A stretch of DNA of 16,588 bases from Candidatus Peregrinibacteria bacterium (GCA_014729615.1 WJJQ01000013.1:1-16588), one strand, 5' to 3'. Counted from the stretch's first letter, positions 1 to 6,905 are shown. A program made the numbers and translations. The notes: generated by a model from the sequence alone, not told the origin.

Positions 1-9
1 AACTGACAT
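1..9 (-). CDS. possible first codons of a gene running off the left edge
   Basis: On the minus strand an ATG at 9-7 is followed by TCA GTT (M-S-V) and then the window ends. The only support is position: it lies about 23 nt downstream of the start site predicted from the consensus promoter at 39-67, the same short leader spacing as other genes here. The product cannot be known from three codons. Confidence 0.2.
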
Positions 10-38
10 TTTTCAAGAGTTTAATATATATTGATCAA

Positions 39-67
39 ATTAAAACCATATTTCACCCTATTGTCAA
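39..67 (-). promoter_or_regulatory. sigma-70-type promoter firing leftward
   Basis: Read on the minus strand, a perfect -35 box TTGACA (67-62) is followed after 17 bp by TTTAAT (44-39), five of six matches to TATAAT. Predicted transcription start is near 32. It lies beyond the groEL terminator and points out of the window, so it should drive the next gene to the left. Confidence 0.5.
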
Positions 68-108
68 ACTTGACTTTGTTTGGAAAATGAGCATGTTCAT
101 TGAAATCA

Positions 109-136
109 ACAAAGGCCGCTCATGAGCGGCCTTTGT
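109..136 (-). terminator. groES-groEL operon terminator, perfect 28-bp palindrome
   Basis: ACAAAGGCCGCT and AGCGGCCTTTGT are exact reverse complements around a central CATG, giving a 12-bp GC-rich stem. It lies 26 bp past the groEL stop codon. The 3' arm ends in UUUGU followed by UGAUUU on the minus strand, so the U-tract is interrupted but present. It is symmetric and could stop traffic from both sides. No other gene in the window has a hairpin this strong. Confidence 0.8.
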
Positions 137-161
137 CTAAACCTCCAATGTTAACTCTAAA

Positions 162-1817
162 CTACATCATTCCCATTCCACCCATTCCCGGCATTCCTCC
201 TCCGCCCGGCATGGCTGGGGCTTCACTTTTTTCTTCAGGAATTTCTGTAATAGATGCCTCTGTTGTTAAGAAAATTCCGGCAACAGATCCGGCATTTTGA
301 ACCGCTGAACGTGTAACCATTTTCGGATCAATAATCCCCGCTTTAATCATATCTACTACATTATCATTCGCTGCATCGTAACCATGTCCTGCCTCACTAT
401 CGCGAACCATTTTTTCAACAACCGCTCCGTTTTTACCAGCATTTTCTGCTATTTGATGTAAAGGTGAAACTAAAGCTTTTGCAACTAGCGACATACCTGT
501 TTGAACATCATCAGCAGCACCATCTCCAATCATCCCCTCTAAAACTTTTGCTGCTTCTACCAACGCAACTCCGCCACCGGCAACAATACCTTCTTGCGTT
601 GCCGCTTTCGTAGCCGAAATCGCGTCTTCAATTCTAAGTTTCTTTTCTTTCAACTCAACCTCGGTAGCCGCGCCCACTTTAATAACACCGACTCCTCCGG
701 CCAATTTGGCCATTCTTTCAAGTAGCTTTTCTTTATCAAACTCACTTGAAGTATTTTCCATAGTCACCTTAATTTCACCAATACGAGCATCAACCGCGGA
801 CTGGTCGCCTTTACCTTCAACTATCACCGTCTTTTCAGAAGAAGCAATTACCTTGTGAGCTTCACCCAAATCTTCCAGTTCAACAGAATCCAACTTACGA
901 CCCAATTCTTCGGTAATAACCGAACCGCCCGTTAGCGCCGCAATATCTTTCAACATTTCTTTTCTGCGGTCACCATATGCCGGTGCTTTCACAGCCAACA
1001 CGCTGAAAATACCTCTTAACTTATTTAATACAAAGGTAGCAAGAGCTTCACCTTCAACATCTTCCGCCAAAATAACCAATTCCTTTTTTCCACTTTGAAC
1101 AAGCTTTTCAATTAATGGCAAAATATCTTGAACAGATGAAATCTTCTTATCTGTAATCAAAATACTCGCATTTTCATAAACCGCTTCCATTCTGTTCGAA
1201 TCAGTAACCATGTAAGGAGAAATGTATCCATTATCAAAATGCATTCCCTTAACAACTTCCTTACTTAGTCCCATTGTTTGAGCTTCTTCAACAGTCACGA
1301 CACCGTCATGACCAACATCTTCCAGTACATCCGCTATCAAGTTTCCAACCTCTTCATCTTGCGCCGAAATAGTTGCAACCTGCGCAACTTTTTCACGACT
1401 GTCCCCAATTTCCATTTTAGCTTTTTCCAGCTCCTCAGCAACAACACCAACCGCTTTATCTATACCCTTTTTCAATAACATAGGATTCGCGCCCGCTGTA
1501 ATATTTCTGAAACCTTCACTGATCATTGCCTCGGCAAGAACAGTAGCGGTTGTAGTACCGTCACCTGCAACATCGTTGGTTTTGGTTGCGACTTCTTTCA
1601 CCAGTTGCGCTCCAATATTTTCAACGGGATCTTTCAGCTCAACTTCTTTGGCAATTGTTACACCGTCGTTAGTAATTAAAGGAGAACCGTATTTTTTTTC
1701 AATAAGAACATTTCGTCCTTTCGGACCTAATGTAATGCGAACACTGTCCGCAAGTTGTTTTACTCCGGAAATGATTTTTTTTCTGGCATCATCTCCAAAT
1801 TGCACATTTTTTGCCAT
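162..1817 (-). CDS. groEL: chaperonin GroEL (Hsp60)
   Basis: This is the 60-kDa chaperonin subunit that forms the double-ring ATP-driven folding chamber capped by GroES in the cytoplasm. Its 551 residues are the normal family length. Seen in the sequence: the N-terminal equatorial segment with TLGPKGRNV (about 29-37), the ATP-site motifs TNDGVTIAKE (49-58, with D51) and AGDGTTTATV (84-93, with D86), the late EGIVAGGG signature, and a C-terminal Gly-Met tail (GGGGMPGMGGMGMM) of the kind that hangs into the cavity. It is the second gene of the operon, 27 bp after groES, with the palindromic terminator downstream. The start ATG has no Shine-Dalgarno sequence; the leader reads AACCCUUAUUACC. Nothing suggests degeneration. 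HrcA control is expected through the CIRCE element upstream of groES. Confidence 0.98.
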   Translation of the reverse strand: MAKNVQFGDDARKKIISGVKQLADSVRITLGPKGRNVLIEKKYGSPLITNDGVTIAKEVELKDPVENIGAQLVKEVATKTNDVAGDGTTTATVLAEAMISEGFRNITAGANPMLLKKGIDKAVGVVAEELEKAKMEIGDSREKVAQVATISAQDEEVGNLIADVLEDVGHDGVVTVEEAQTMGLSKEVVKGMHFDNGYISPYMVTDSNRMEAVYENASILITDKKISSVQDILPLIEKLVQSGKKELVILAEDVEGEALATFVLNKLRGIFSVLAVKAPAYGDRRKEMLKDIAALTGGSVITEELGRKLDSVELEDLGEAHKVIASSEKTVIVEGKGDQSAVDARIGEIKVTMENTSSEFDKEKLLERMAKLAGGVGVIKVGAATEVELKEKKLRIEDAISATKAATQEGIVAGGGVALVEAAKVLEGMIGDGAADDVQTGMSLVAKALVSPLHQIAENAGKNGAVVEKMVRDSEAGHGYDAANDNVVDMIKAGIIDPKMVTRSAVQNAGSVAGIFLTTEASITEIPEEKSEAPAMPGGGGMPGMGGMGMM

Positions 1818-1844
1818 GGTAATAAGGGTTAATTATTTAAAAAA

Positions 1845-2144
1845 TTATTCAACAACAGCTAGTAGATCAGATGAAGAAAGAACCAACAATTCTTTTCCAT
1901 CAATCTTTATTTCCGTAGGACCATATTTTGTAAAAAGGACGGTATCTCCTTCTTTAACGTCCAAGGGGATCCTTTCACCTTCATCATTAAATTTTCCGGG
2001 TCCTACCGCAAGAACTTTACCTTTTTGCGGCTTTTCTTTAGATACCGTATCGGGAATAATCAAACCCGATGCATGAGTCTCCTCTTCGGAAACTGCTTCA
2101 ACTATAACGTGATCGTCGAGTGGTCGAAGTTTACTTTCTGACAT
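1845..2144 (-). CDS. groES: co-chaperonin GroES (Hsp10)
   Basis: GroES forms the heptameric lid of the GroEL chamber. I start it at MSESKLRPLDDHV, giving 99 residues, the family length. The open frame runs 15 codons further upstream (to 2189), but those encode a hydrophobic stretch (MRVVFIIIYILTFFL) foreign to GroES, and 2189 lies upstream of the start site predicted from the -10 box at 2188-2193. Visible features are the N-terminal beta strand RPLDDHVIVE (7-16), the mobile loop that docks on GroEL (about 21-40, with GLIIPD at 27-32), the VGPGKF turn (48-52), the GDTVLFTKYG strand (67-75) and the C-terminal LLVLSSSDLLAVVE. There is no Shine-Dalgarno sequence; the leader is pyrimidine-rich (CCUUCUUUCUU). 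It is the first gene of the two-gene operon. Confidence 0.96.
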   Translation of the reverse strand: MSESKLRPLDDHVIVEAVSEEETHASGLIIPDTVSKEKPQKGKVLAVGPGKFNDEGERIPLDVKEGDTVLFTKYGPTEIKIDGKELLVLSSSDLLAVVE

Positions 2145-2187
2145 AAGAAAGAAGGTTAAGATATATATAATAATAAAAACAACACGC

Positions 2188-2215
2188 ATTATAAATTAGC
2201 ACCCGTTATAGTCAA
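2188..2215 (-). promoter_or_regulatory. groES-groEL promoter, near-consensus sigma-70 type
   Basis: On the minus strand TTGACT (2215-2210) is followed after 16 bp by a perfect TATAAT (2193-2188). The predicted start near 2181 gives a leader of about 37 nt to the groES ATG at 2144. The -35 box lies in the spacer of the CIRCE element, so HrcA bound there would block RNA polymerase. The -35 box also lies within the last codons of the upstream gene. Confidence 0.8.
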
Positions 2216-2222
2216 GTGCTAA
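2196..2222. promoter_or_regulatory. CIRCE operator (HrcA binding site)
   Basis: The inverted repeat TTAGCACCC-N9-AAGTGCTAA matches the CIRCE consensus TTAGCACTC-N9-GAGTGCTAA at 16 of 18 positions with the canonical 9-bp spacer. Three flanking bases on each side (AAA/TTT, 2193-2225) continue the symmetry. CIRCE is known as the operator of the heat-shock repressor HrcA, controlling groESL and often dnaK operons. Here it sits directly on the groES promoter. HrcA itself is not in this window and is predicted elsewhere in the genome. The same bases encode the last eight residues and the stop of the upstream gene. Confidence 0.93.
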
Positions 2223-2930
2223 TTTATCAGAAACAATCTGCAGTTCTTGTGGCCAAAATTCAAACTCATCACCATAACATTGATCAACATCACATTCATT
2301 GAAAACTATCTGTTTACATCTCACATGACATTTTTGAGTAATGCCCGAAACTTCAAATACCCTCAAATCATGTTCCTTTTGTCCTCTCATTGTTTTAATA
2401 CTTACAATTGCACCCGCTCCAATTCGCGCTCTTTGAATCGATTTCCAGTTATCATAAATACATTGATCAGTTTTATAATATTGATCCGGGATTATTAAAT
2501 TTGGTTTATAAACAGATCTTCTGCCGCCCGATTTACTTATTTTGGTCACACGTGGATGATGTCGTCCATACTTTCTATAACTGTTTCCGACATTTGAATC
2601 CGGCCTCACCTTAAAAAAAACCTCCTCATTTAAGGGTGCTTGCCCATGAATTAACATTACCTGTTGATAATTGGCATATTCTCTTTTTCTAAGTATTATA
2701 CGCAATCTTTCCTCTAAAGTATTGCCAACGGGATCAGCCAAAAAATTCATTACATAAGCACGTATATCTGAGCGTATTTCCTCAATATGCACCTTATAAT
2801 AAGCCTTTAAAATACCGGAATATTTTTTTAGAAAAACATTTTGATCAATATTTGTTTCAACAAGTTGATCTATTTCTTCATCATTCAATTTTGATGGATC
2901 AGTTACCCGCATTTCATTTAAGCCTCTCAT
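2196..2930 (-). CDS. unknown protein, 244 residues, Cys-rich C-terminal part
   Basis: I do not recognise the family. The protein is soluble-looking, with no signal peptide or membrane segment. The first ~90 residues are charged and look helical (KLNDEEIDQLVETN, GNTLEERLRIILRKREYAN). The middle is basic (GRHHPRVTKISKSGGRRSVY). The C-terminal part holds a cluster of cysteines (CHVRC, then NECDVDQC), which could bind a metal, and ends in C just before TAA. Starts are possible at 2930 or at the in-frame ATG at 2912 (MRVTDPS); the latter has AGAGG about 10 nt upstream, the nearest thing to a Shine-Dalgarno sequence in the window. It lies between rny and groES in the same direction. Its own promoter may be TTGCTT-N17-TAAAAA in the 55-bp gap behind rny. 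Its final codons carry the groES -35 box and CIRCE. Confidence 0.75.
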   Translation of the reverse strand: MRGLNEMRVTDPSKLNDEEIDQLVETNIDQNVFLKKYSGILKAYYKVHIEEIRSDIRAYVMNFLADPVGNTLEERLRIILRKREYANYQQVMLIHGQAPLNEEVFFKVRPDSNVGNSYRKYGRHHPRVTKISKSGGRRSVYKPNLIIPDQYYKTDQCIYDNWKSIQRARIGAGAIVSIKTMRGQKEHDLRVFEVSGITQKCHVRCKQIVFNECDVDQCYGDEFEFWPQELQIVSDKLALDYNGC

Positions 2931-2937
2931 TTGTTTT

Positions 2938-2956
2938 AAAAAAAGGAATCCTTTTT
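2938..2956 (-). terminator. probable rny terminator
   Basis: About 30 bp past the rny stop codon, the minus strand reads AAAAAGG-ATT-CCTTTTT followed by two more T residues. This gives a 7-bp stem with a 3-nt loop whose 3' arm runs into a U-tract. The stem is AT-rich, with only two G-C pairs, so it is weak. It overlaps the region where the promoter of the next gene would be. Confidence 0.4.
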
Positions 2957-2985
2957 ATCACAATCATTTCAGCAAAGCAACATTT

Positions 2986-4503
2986 TTACATGGCAAAGTT
3001 TTCCGCTCTCATTTCGCGAATAACATTAACTTTGACCTGTCCCTGAAATTGCGCGTCTTTTTCAAGTTTTCTGGCTAGTTCATAGGAAAGTTTTTTGGCA
3101 GCCGCATCATCTACAACGTCCGGTTTTACAAATACTCTGACTTCACTTCCGGTATGCACGGCAAAAGATTCTTTTACACCATCAAATTCATTGGCTATAT
3201 TTTCAATTTCCTCAAGTCTCTTAATAAATGAATCCAAATTATCCTTACTGGCACCAGGTCTTGAAACCGCAATTTTATTCGCGGCGTTAACAATCATAGC
3301 CTCAATTGTCTTAGGATCTTCATTGTCATCACTTGCGGAAATAGCATGAGCAACTTCTTTGCTTAAACCAAACTTCTTGGCAATATCAGATCCAATCACA
3401 CTATGATGCCCCTGCACTTCATGATCAACCGCTTTCCCAATATCATGCAACAAACCTGCGCGTCTGCATGAAGCCACATCAGCACCAATTGTGGACGCAA
3501 GATTAGCGGCCAAAGCAGAAACTTCCATTGCATGTTTCAACACATTTTGACCGTAGCTGGTTCTAAACTTAAGCCTTCCAAGCAATTTAATTAAATTTGG
3601 ATGAAGCCCGGTTACTCCGCTTTCAAAGGCAGCTTTTTCTCCAAGATCTTTAATCATGTCGTTCACTTCCTCTTTCACCGCGTCTACCACTTCTTCAATT
3701 CTAGCCGGATGAATGCGTCCGTCGGTAACAAGTCTTTCAAGAGCAACTTTGGCAATATACCTGCGCACTAAATCAAAACCTGAAATAACAATCGAACCCG
3801 GTGTATCATCTACAATCACATCCACCCCTGTCGCTTCTTCAAAAGCATTAATGTTTCTACCCTCTTTACCTATAATTCTTCCCTTCATTTCATCGGAAGG
3901 AAGATTCACTATTGTCGCGGTTGATTCAGTAGCCGTTTCAGACGCATACCGTTGAATCGCATCGGCTATAATGAATTTAGCCTTTTCCTTGGCTTGTTCC
4001 TTTAATTCTTTTTCAGCTCTTTCAATATGATCAGCAATTTCAACTTTACTGTCTTCTTCAACCTGTTTCAAAATCAATGCTTTAGCGTCGTCCTTCGACA
4101 TGCCGCTGATTTTTTCAAGCTCCTGCGTCTGCATTTCGTGCAGTTTTTGCACTTCTTCTCTTAATTCTTTAACGGATTCCACTTTTTTGTCCAAATCCGC
4201 TTTCTGATCATCAAGTGAGCGTATTTTCTTATCTAGATTTTCTTCTTTGCTCATCAAACGTTCCTCAATTTTTCTTAATTCATCTCGTTTGCCCTCTTCA
4301 TCCGATTTTGCCTCCTCCATTATTTTTAAAGCATCATTTTTTGCTTTAAAAATCAATTCTTGTGCTTTGGATTGAGCCTGTTGAACAAGCAATTCACCCT
4401 TTTCCTTCACTTCTTTATGCTTTGTTTCAACCTGCTGTTTCCTAATAAAGAAACCTATACCCGCACCCAGTACAGCCGCCACCGCAATATATAAATACAA
4501 CAT
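2986..4503 (-). CDS. rny: ribonuclease Y (membrane-anchored endoribonuclease)
   Basis: RNase Y starts mRNA decay in bacteria that lack RNase E and works at the inner face of the membrane. The 505 residues (about 520 in Bacillus) show the full domain order: N-terminal membrane helix (about 3-20), long charged coiled coil (about 25-175), KH RNA-binding domain with GRIIGKEGRN (208-217), HD domain (about 320-415) and C-terminal domain (GVKESFAVHTG, VRVFVKPD). In the HD domain H324 and the H353-D354 pair (LLHDIGKA) are intact. However, the usual AHHGD block reads ASDDN (390-394) and the usual AAD before the SxxRPGA motif reads AAN (N409). Three residues normally conserved in the family are therefore replaced, possibly including a metal ligand, so activity or metal preference may differ. 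There is no Shine-Dalgarno sequence before the ATG. The gene stands alone, with a weak terminator behind it. Confidence 0.95.
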   Translation of the reverse strand: MLYLYIAVAAVLGAGIGFFIRKQQVETKHKEVKEKGELLVQQAQSKAQELIFKAKNDALKIMEEAKSDEEGKRDELRKIEERLMSKEENLDKKIRSLDDQKADLDKKVESVKELREEVQKLHEMQTQELEKISGMSKDDAKALILKQVEEDSKVEIADHIERAEKELKEQAKEKAKFIIADAIQRYASETATESTATIVNLPSDEMKGRIIGKEGRNINAFEEATGVDVIVDDTPGSIVISGFDLVRRYIAKVALERLVTDGRIHPARIEEVVDAVKEEVNDMIKDLGEKAAFESGVTGLHPNLIKLLGRLKFRTSYGQNVLKHAMEVSALAANLASTIGADVASCRRAGLLHDIGKAVDHEVQGHHSVIGSDIAKKFGLSKEVAHAISASDDNEDPKTIEAMIVNAANKIAVSRPGASKDNLDSFIKRLEEIENIANEFDGVKESFAVHTGSEVRVFVKPDVVDDAAAKKLSYELARKLEKDAQFQGQVKVNVIREMRAENFAM

Positions 4504-4786
4504 AGTTTATTGGATTAAATACTATGCCTTTGCAATGATTCGTTTTTGCCCGAAGTTCTGTGGCCTTATGCCAAACACCTTATTAACTGTCTATTTTTTT
4601 CTCAAAGAATTAATGTTTTCAGTTTCGATTTTATTAGGTGCGTATCTAACTTTTGAACTCTTAAATCAATACAAAGGACTTACCGTTCACTAAGTTTAAT
4701 GTGAATAAGAACTTAAGTCAATTTTAAGATTTTCTTATATTTTGTTTATTTAAAAAGAATAAACTAGCGTAAAAACCATAAAACAT
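4504..4786. other. 283-bp divergent intergenic region between rny and the LTD gene
   Basis: It should hold the promoters of both flanking genes, but neither is clear. For the rightward gene the best candidate is TTAAGT (4713-4718), 17 bp, then TATATT (4736-4741). A small perfect inverted repeat GTTTATT/AATAAAC (4744-4750, 4758-4764) lies just before the LTD start and could be a protein site or chance in AT-rich DNA. A possible 41-codon ORF is listed separately. No tRNA or riboswitch-like structure was seen. Confidence 0.4.
4568..4693 (+). CDS. possible small membrane protein, 41 residues
   Basis: ATG at 4568 opens 41 codons ending in TAA at 4691-4693. The product is MPNTLLTVYFFLKELMFSVS followed by ILLGAYLTFELLNQYKGLTV and H. 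It would have one hydrophobic stretch broken by Lys13-Glu14 and a polar tail, the shape of a small membrane peptide. Codons resemble the neighbours (TTA, AAA, ATT), but the surrounding DNA is AT-rich enough for such an ORF by chance. I see no convincing promoter or Shine-Dalgarno sequence before it. Confidence 0.22.
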   Translation: MPNTLLTVYFFLKELMFSVSILLGAYLTFELLNQYKGLTVH

Positions 4787-6193
4787 ATGAAAAAAGCCTT
4801 CCTAACGACAGTAACAATCATATTGACAACCAACCAGGTTTCAGCCGTTATAAACGCTTTGCCCGCGACACCCAATGTCAATGCCCTTACTAATGCAGAA
4901 TACGTTCTTCAAGAAGTAAGCTTTAAAGATAAAAATGCTGACTGGTTCACATTTATAGTTAATTCTTCAAAACCAAACCAAAAAATCAACCTAAAAGGAA
5001 CAAGATTCGTAGACGATTATGCGTTTAAAACTATAGAAAACGACCACTTTGTATACCCGGAGCAACTTATCAAAGTCACTTTCAATTCCACCAAAGAAGA
5101 CACAAATCAAGAAATTCATGTTAAGAAAAAAGGACTTACAGGCACAACTGAACAATTAATTATAGAAACGTCAAGTGGTCAGATTGCAGATGCCACATGC
5201 TGGACAACACCCACACCAACCGAAGCGGAAATAAAAGACATGAATAAATTATTTGAACAAAAAGGATGGACTTCTCCCCTTCCAAGTAGTTGCATTCCCA
5301 GCTTGAATATTAAAAAAGGCGATACAATTAAACGCATAAGAAAAAGCAATCACTCAAGTAGTGATGATTGGAAAATAAACACTATGAACAATAATTTTGA
5401 TCAAAAACAAGAAGCAAAAAAAGATGGGGATTTAAACCCCAATATTCGTATAACCGAAATACTACCCAACCCCGAAGGAACCGACGGCAATAAAGAATGG
5501 GTTGAAATCACAAACTATTCATCTTATGCAACAAATTTAAACGGATGGCAAATTGATGATTCAGAAGACGGATCCAAACCGTATACCCTACCCCCCATAA
5601 CAAAAATAGAAGCGTATGAGTCAATTATTATTGAAAAAAGCCAAAGCAAATTGTCACTTGGCAACAAGGAAGATAAAATTAGACTTTTTGATTTCAATTC
5701 AAATCTTATTGACTTGGTTTCATATCAAAAAGCGCCTGAAGGATCAAGTTTTTCACTACACAAAATTATCACTCCGACCAATACGCTTTATAAGTGGTTT
5801 TGGAACCCTCGCCCTACACCTGGATCAAAAAATGAAACATACATAAGTACGGTTCTTGAAATTACCAACACCCCCCAGTTTAAAGACGTATATTCCTTTA
5901 CTGCTCTAAATAAAGACAAAAAAACAACCGTTATTTTTACCGAAAATGTTATTCCCGCTCCAATGGCCAAAGCTTTTTTCAAACCTGATACAAAAATATT
6001 GGCTCTTCTAAAATCTTTAGATGTAAATTCATATCAGTTGCTAGAGTATAAAATAATTGATCCACTTACGCCAAACAACAAAGACTCTTATACCCCCTAT
6101 ATAATCAGTTCAATCCTATTAACTGTCATTATCACCTTTACATTGATTAAATCAGGAATATTTAGATTGAATCACAAGCAATCTGAAAAGTAA
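4787..6193 (+). CDS. secreted, C-terminally anchored protein with tandem lamin-tail (LTD) domains
   Basis: LTD domains are small Ig-like beta sandwiches found in bacterial surface proteins. Residues 1-20 form a Sec signal peptide (MKKAFLTTVTIILTT...VSA). A clear LTD domain spans about 218-346: IRITEILPNPEG, EWVEITNYSS, LNGWQIDDSE, YTLPPI, DKIRLFDFNSNLIDLVSYQK. Residues about 39-195 look like a second, divergent copy (QEVSFKDKNADWFTFIVN, INLKGTRFVDD, TEQLIIETSSGQIAD, then KRIRKSNHSSSDDW), with Cys138 and Cys169 placed for a disulphide. Hydrophobic residues 438-454 plus a basic tail anchor the C-terminus, so the body faces outside. The 3' end overlaps the opposite-strand SLH gene by 42 bp. Role is probably cell-surface or structural; LTD does not reveal a ligand. 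Confidence 0.82.
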   Translation: MKKAFLTTVTIILTTNQVSAVINALPATPNVNALTNAEYVLQEVSFKDKNADWFTFIVNSSKPNQKINLKGTRFVDDYAFKTIENDHFVYPEQLIKVTFNSTKEDTNQEIHVKKKGLTGTTEQLIIETSSGQIADATCWTTPTPTEAEIKDMNKLFEQKGWTSPLPSSCIPSLNIKKGDTIKRIRKSNHSSSDDWKINTMNNNFDQKQEAKKDGDLNPNIRITEILPNPEGTDGNKEWVEITNYSSYATNLNGWQIDDSEDGSKPYTLPPITKIEAYESIIIEKSQSKLSLGNKEDKIRLFDFNSNLIDLVSYQKAPEGSSFSLHKIITPTNTLYKWFWNPRPTPGSKNETYISTVLEITNTPQFKDVYSFTALNKDKKTTVIFTENVIPAPMAKAFFKPDTKILALLKSLDVNSYQLLEYKIIDPLTPNNKDSYTPYIISSILLTVIITFTLIKSGIFRLNHKQSEK

Positions 6194-6874
6194 TTCAGCC
6201 GCTTCGGCTCGGCTGATTTCCACATGCGGATCAAACATTTCATCATCTTCAAACAGCCCATTTAGAATTTGTAAATTTCCCGCCGCCTCTAGATGAGGCT
6301 CATACCAATCTTGATCATCGTTTCCTTCGATTCTGTAGCTAAATGCACCAAGAGCAATTTTTATTGCTTCCGCCCTGGTAATTTTTCTATCCGGAACAAA
6401 AGGCTTTTCCTCGTTAGAAATCCATCCTTTGTTCTTTGCAAAACAAACATATGGCGCAAACCACTGACCGGAAACATCCGGCAAACAATTGGAATGGTTT
6501 ATTTTATGAGGATAAAGGTTTTGTGCAGTAATGACCATTTTTACAAATTCAGCACGATTAACCGGTTGTTCGGGCAAAAACGTGCCATCATCATAACCTT
6601 TGATAAAAGCTCTTTCTTTCATGTAAAGCAAAGCATATGCATTTTTATGCTGTCCCGGTACATCGGCAAACACAAAATTATCAACAGGACCATAATCGAA
6701 ATTGATTTCACCTGCCGATTTTCTAAGAGTATCCTGTGGGATTAAATCATTCCAGGCAACTATCGCTAAAAAGCTTATTACAAAAACACTCAAAAAAATT
6801 AAAATATGCTGAAAATAGCTTTTCACAATTACCCCCTTCTTATTTCTTATTTTAAATTTTCTCGCTTTTGGCAT
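6152..6874 (-). CDS. membrane-anchored protein with three SLH domains
   Basis: SLH domains, usually in threes, bind cell-wall-linked polysaccharide and hold proteins at the surface. A basic N-terminus (MPKARKFKIRNKKG) precedes one membrane helix (about 21-40), probably an uncleaved anchor. Three SLH motifs follow: about 69-117 (FADVPG, GYDDGTFLPEQPVNRAEFVK), 131-178 (LPDVSG, FVPDRKITRAEAIKIAL) and 187-234 (DQDWYEPHL, FDPHVEISRAEAAELLFRLL). The 240 residues are only anchor plus SLH, with no enzymatic domain, so an adaptor or envelope-tethering role is likely (inference). It ends in UGA. The last 42 bp overlap the end of the convergent LTD gene, and the codons for the third motif also form that gene's presumed terminator hairpin on the other strand. 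Promoter with extended -10 at 6897-6905. Confidence 0.88.
   Translation of the reverse strand: MPKARKFKIRNKKGVIVKSYFQHILIFLSVFVISFLAIVAWNDLIPQDTLRKSAGEINFDYGPVDNFVFADVPGQHKNAYALLYMKERAFIKGYDDGTFLPEQPVNRAEFVKMVITAQNLYPHKINHSNCLPDVSGQWFAPYVCFAKNKGWISNEEKPFVPDRKITRAEAIKIALGAFSYRIEGNDDQDWYEPHLEAAGNLQILNGLFEDDEMFDPHVEISRAEAAELLFRLLVIQSKYS
6195..6216 (+). terminator. hairpin after the LTD gene, inside SLH coding sequence
   Basis: TCAGCCG (6195-6201) and CGGCTGA (6210-6216) pair as a 7-bp GC-rich stem. The 8-nt loop contains C(UUCG)G, the exceptionally stable tetraloop core. It begins 2 bp after the LTD stop codon and is followed by TTTCC, a poor U-tract. On the other strand the same bases encode ISRAEA of the third SLH motif. 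Confidence 0.45.
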
Positions 6875-6896
6875 TTTTGTTTTTATTTATCACAAA

Positions 6897-6905
6897 ATTA
6901 TAACA
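6897..6905 (-). promoter_or_regulatory. extended -10 promoter of the SLH gene
   Basis: The minus strand reads TGT-TATAAT, a perfect -10 with the extended TGn element. No good -35 box lies at 16-18 bp, as expected for extended -10 promoters. Predicted start near 6890 leaves a leader of about 16 nt before the ATG at 6874. Confidence 0.6.

Noticed and set aside
1576..2076. 166-codon ORF on the plus strand over groEL-groES
   Set aside because: It is antisense to two well-conserved genes and has no recognisable features. The same applies to the other plus-strand frames over groEL, rny and the hydrolase.
2145..2189. N-terminal extension of GroES with a hydrophobic, signal-like stretch
   Set aside because: GroES is cytosolic and about 99 residues long from MSESKLRP. 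The extension starts at the groES -10 region, upstream of the predicted transcription start, so it would not be in the mRNA.
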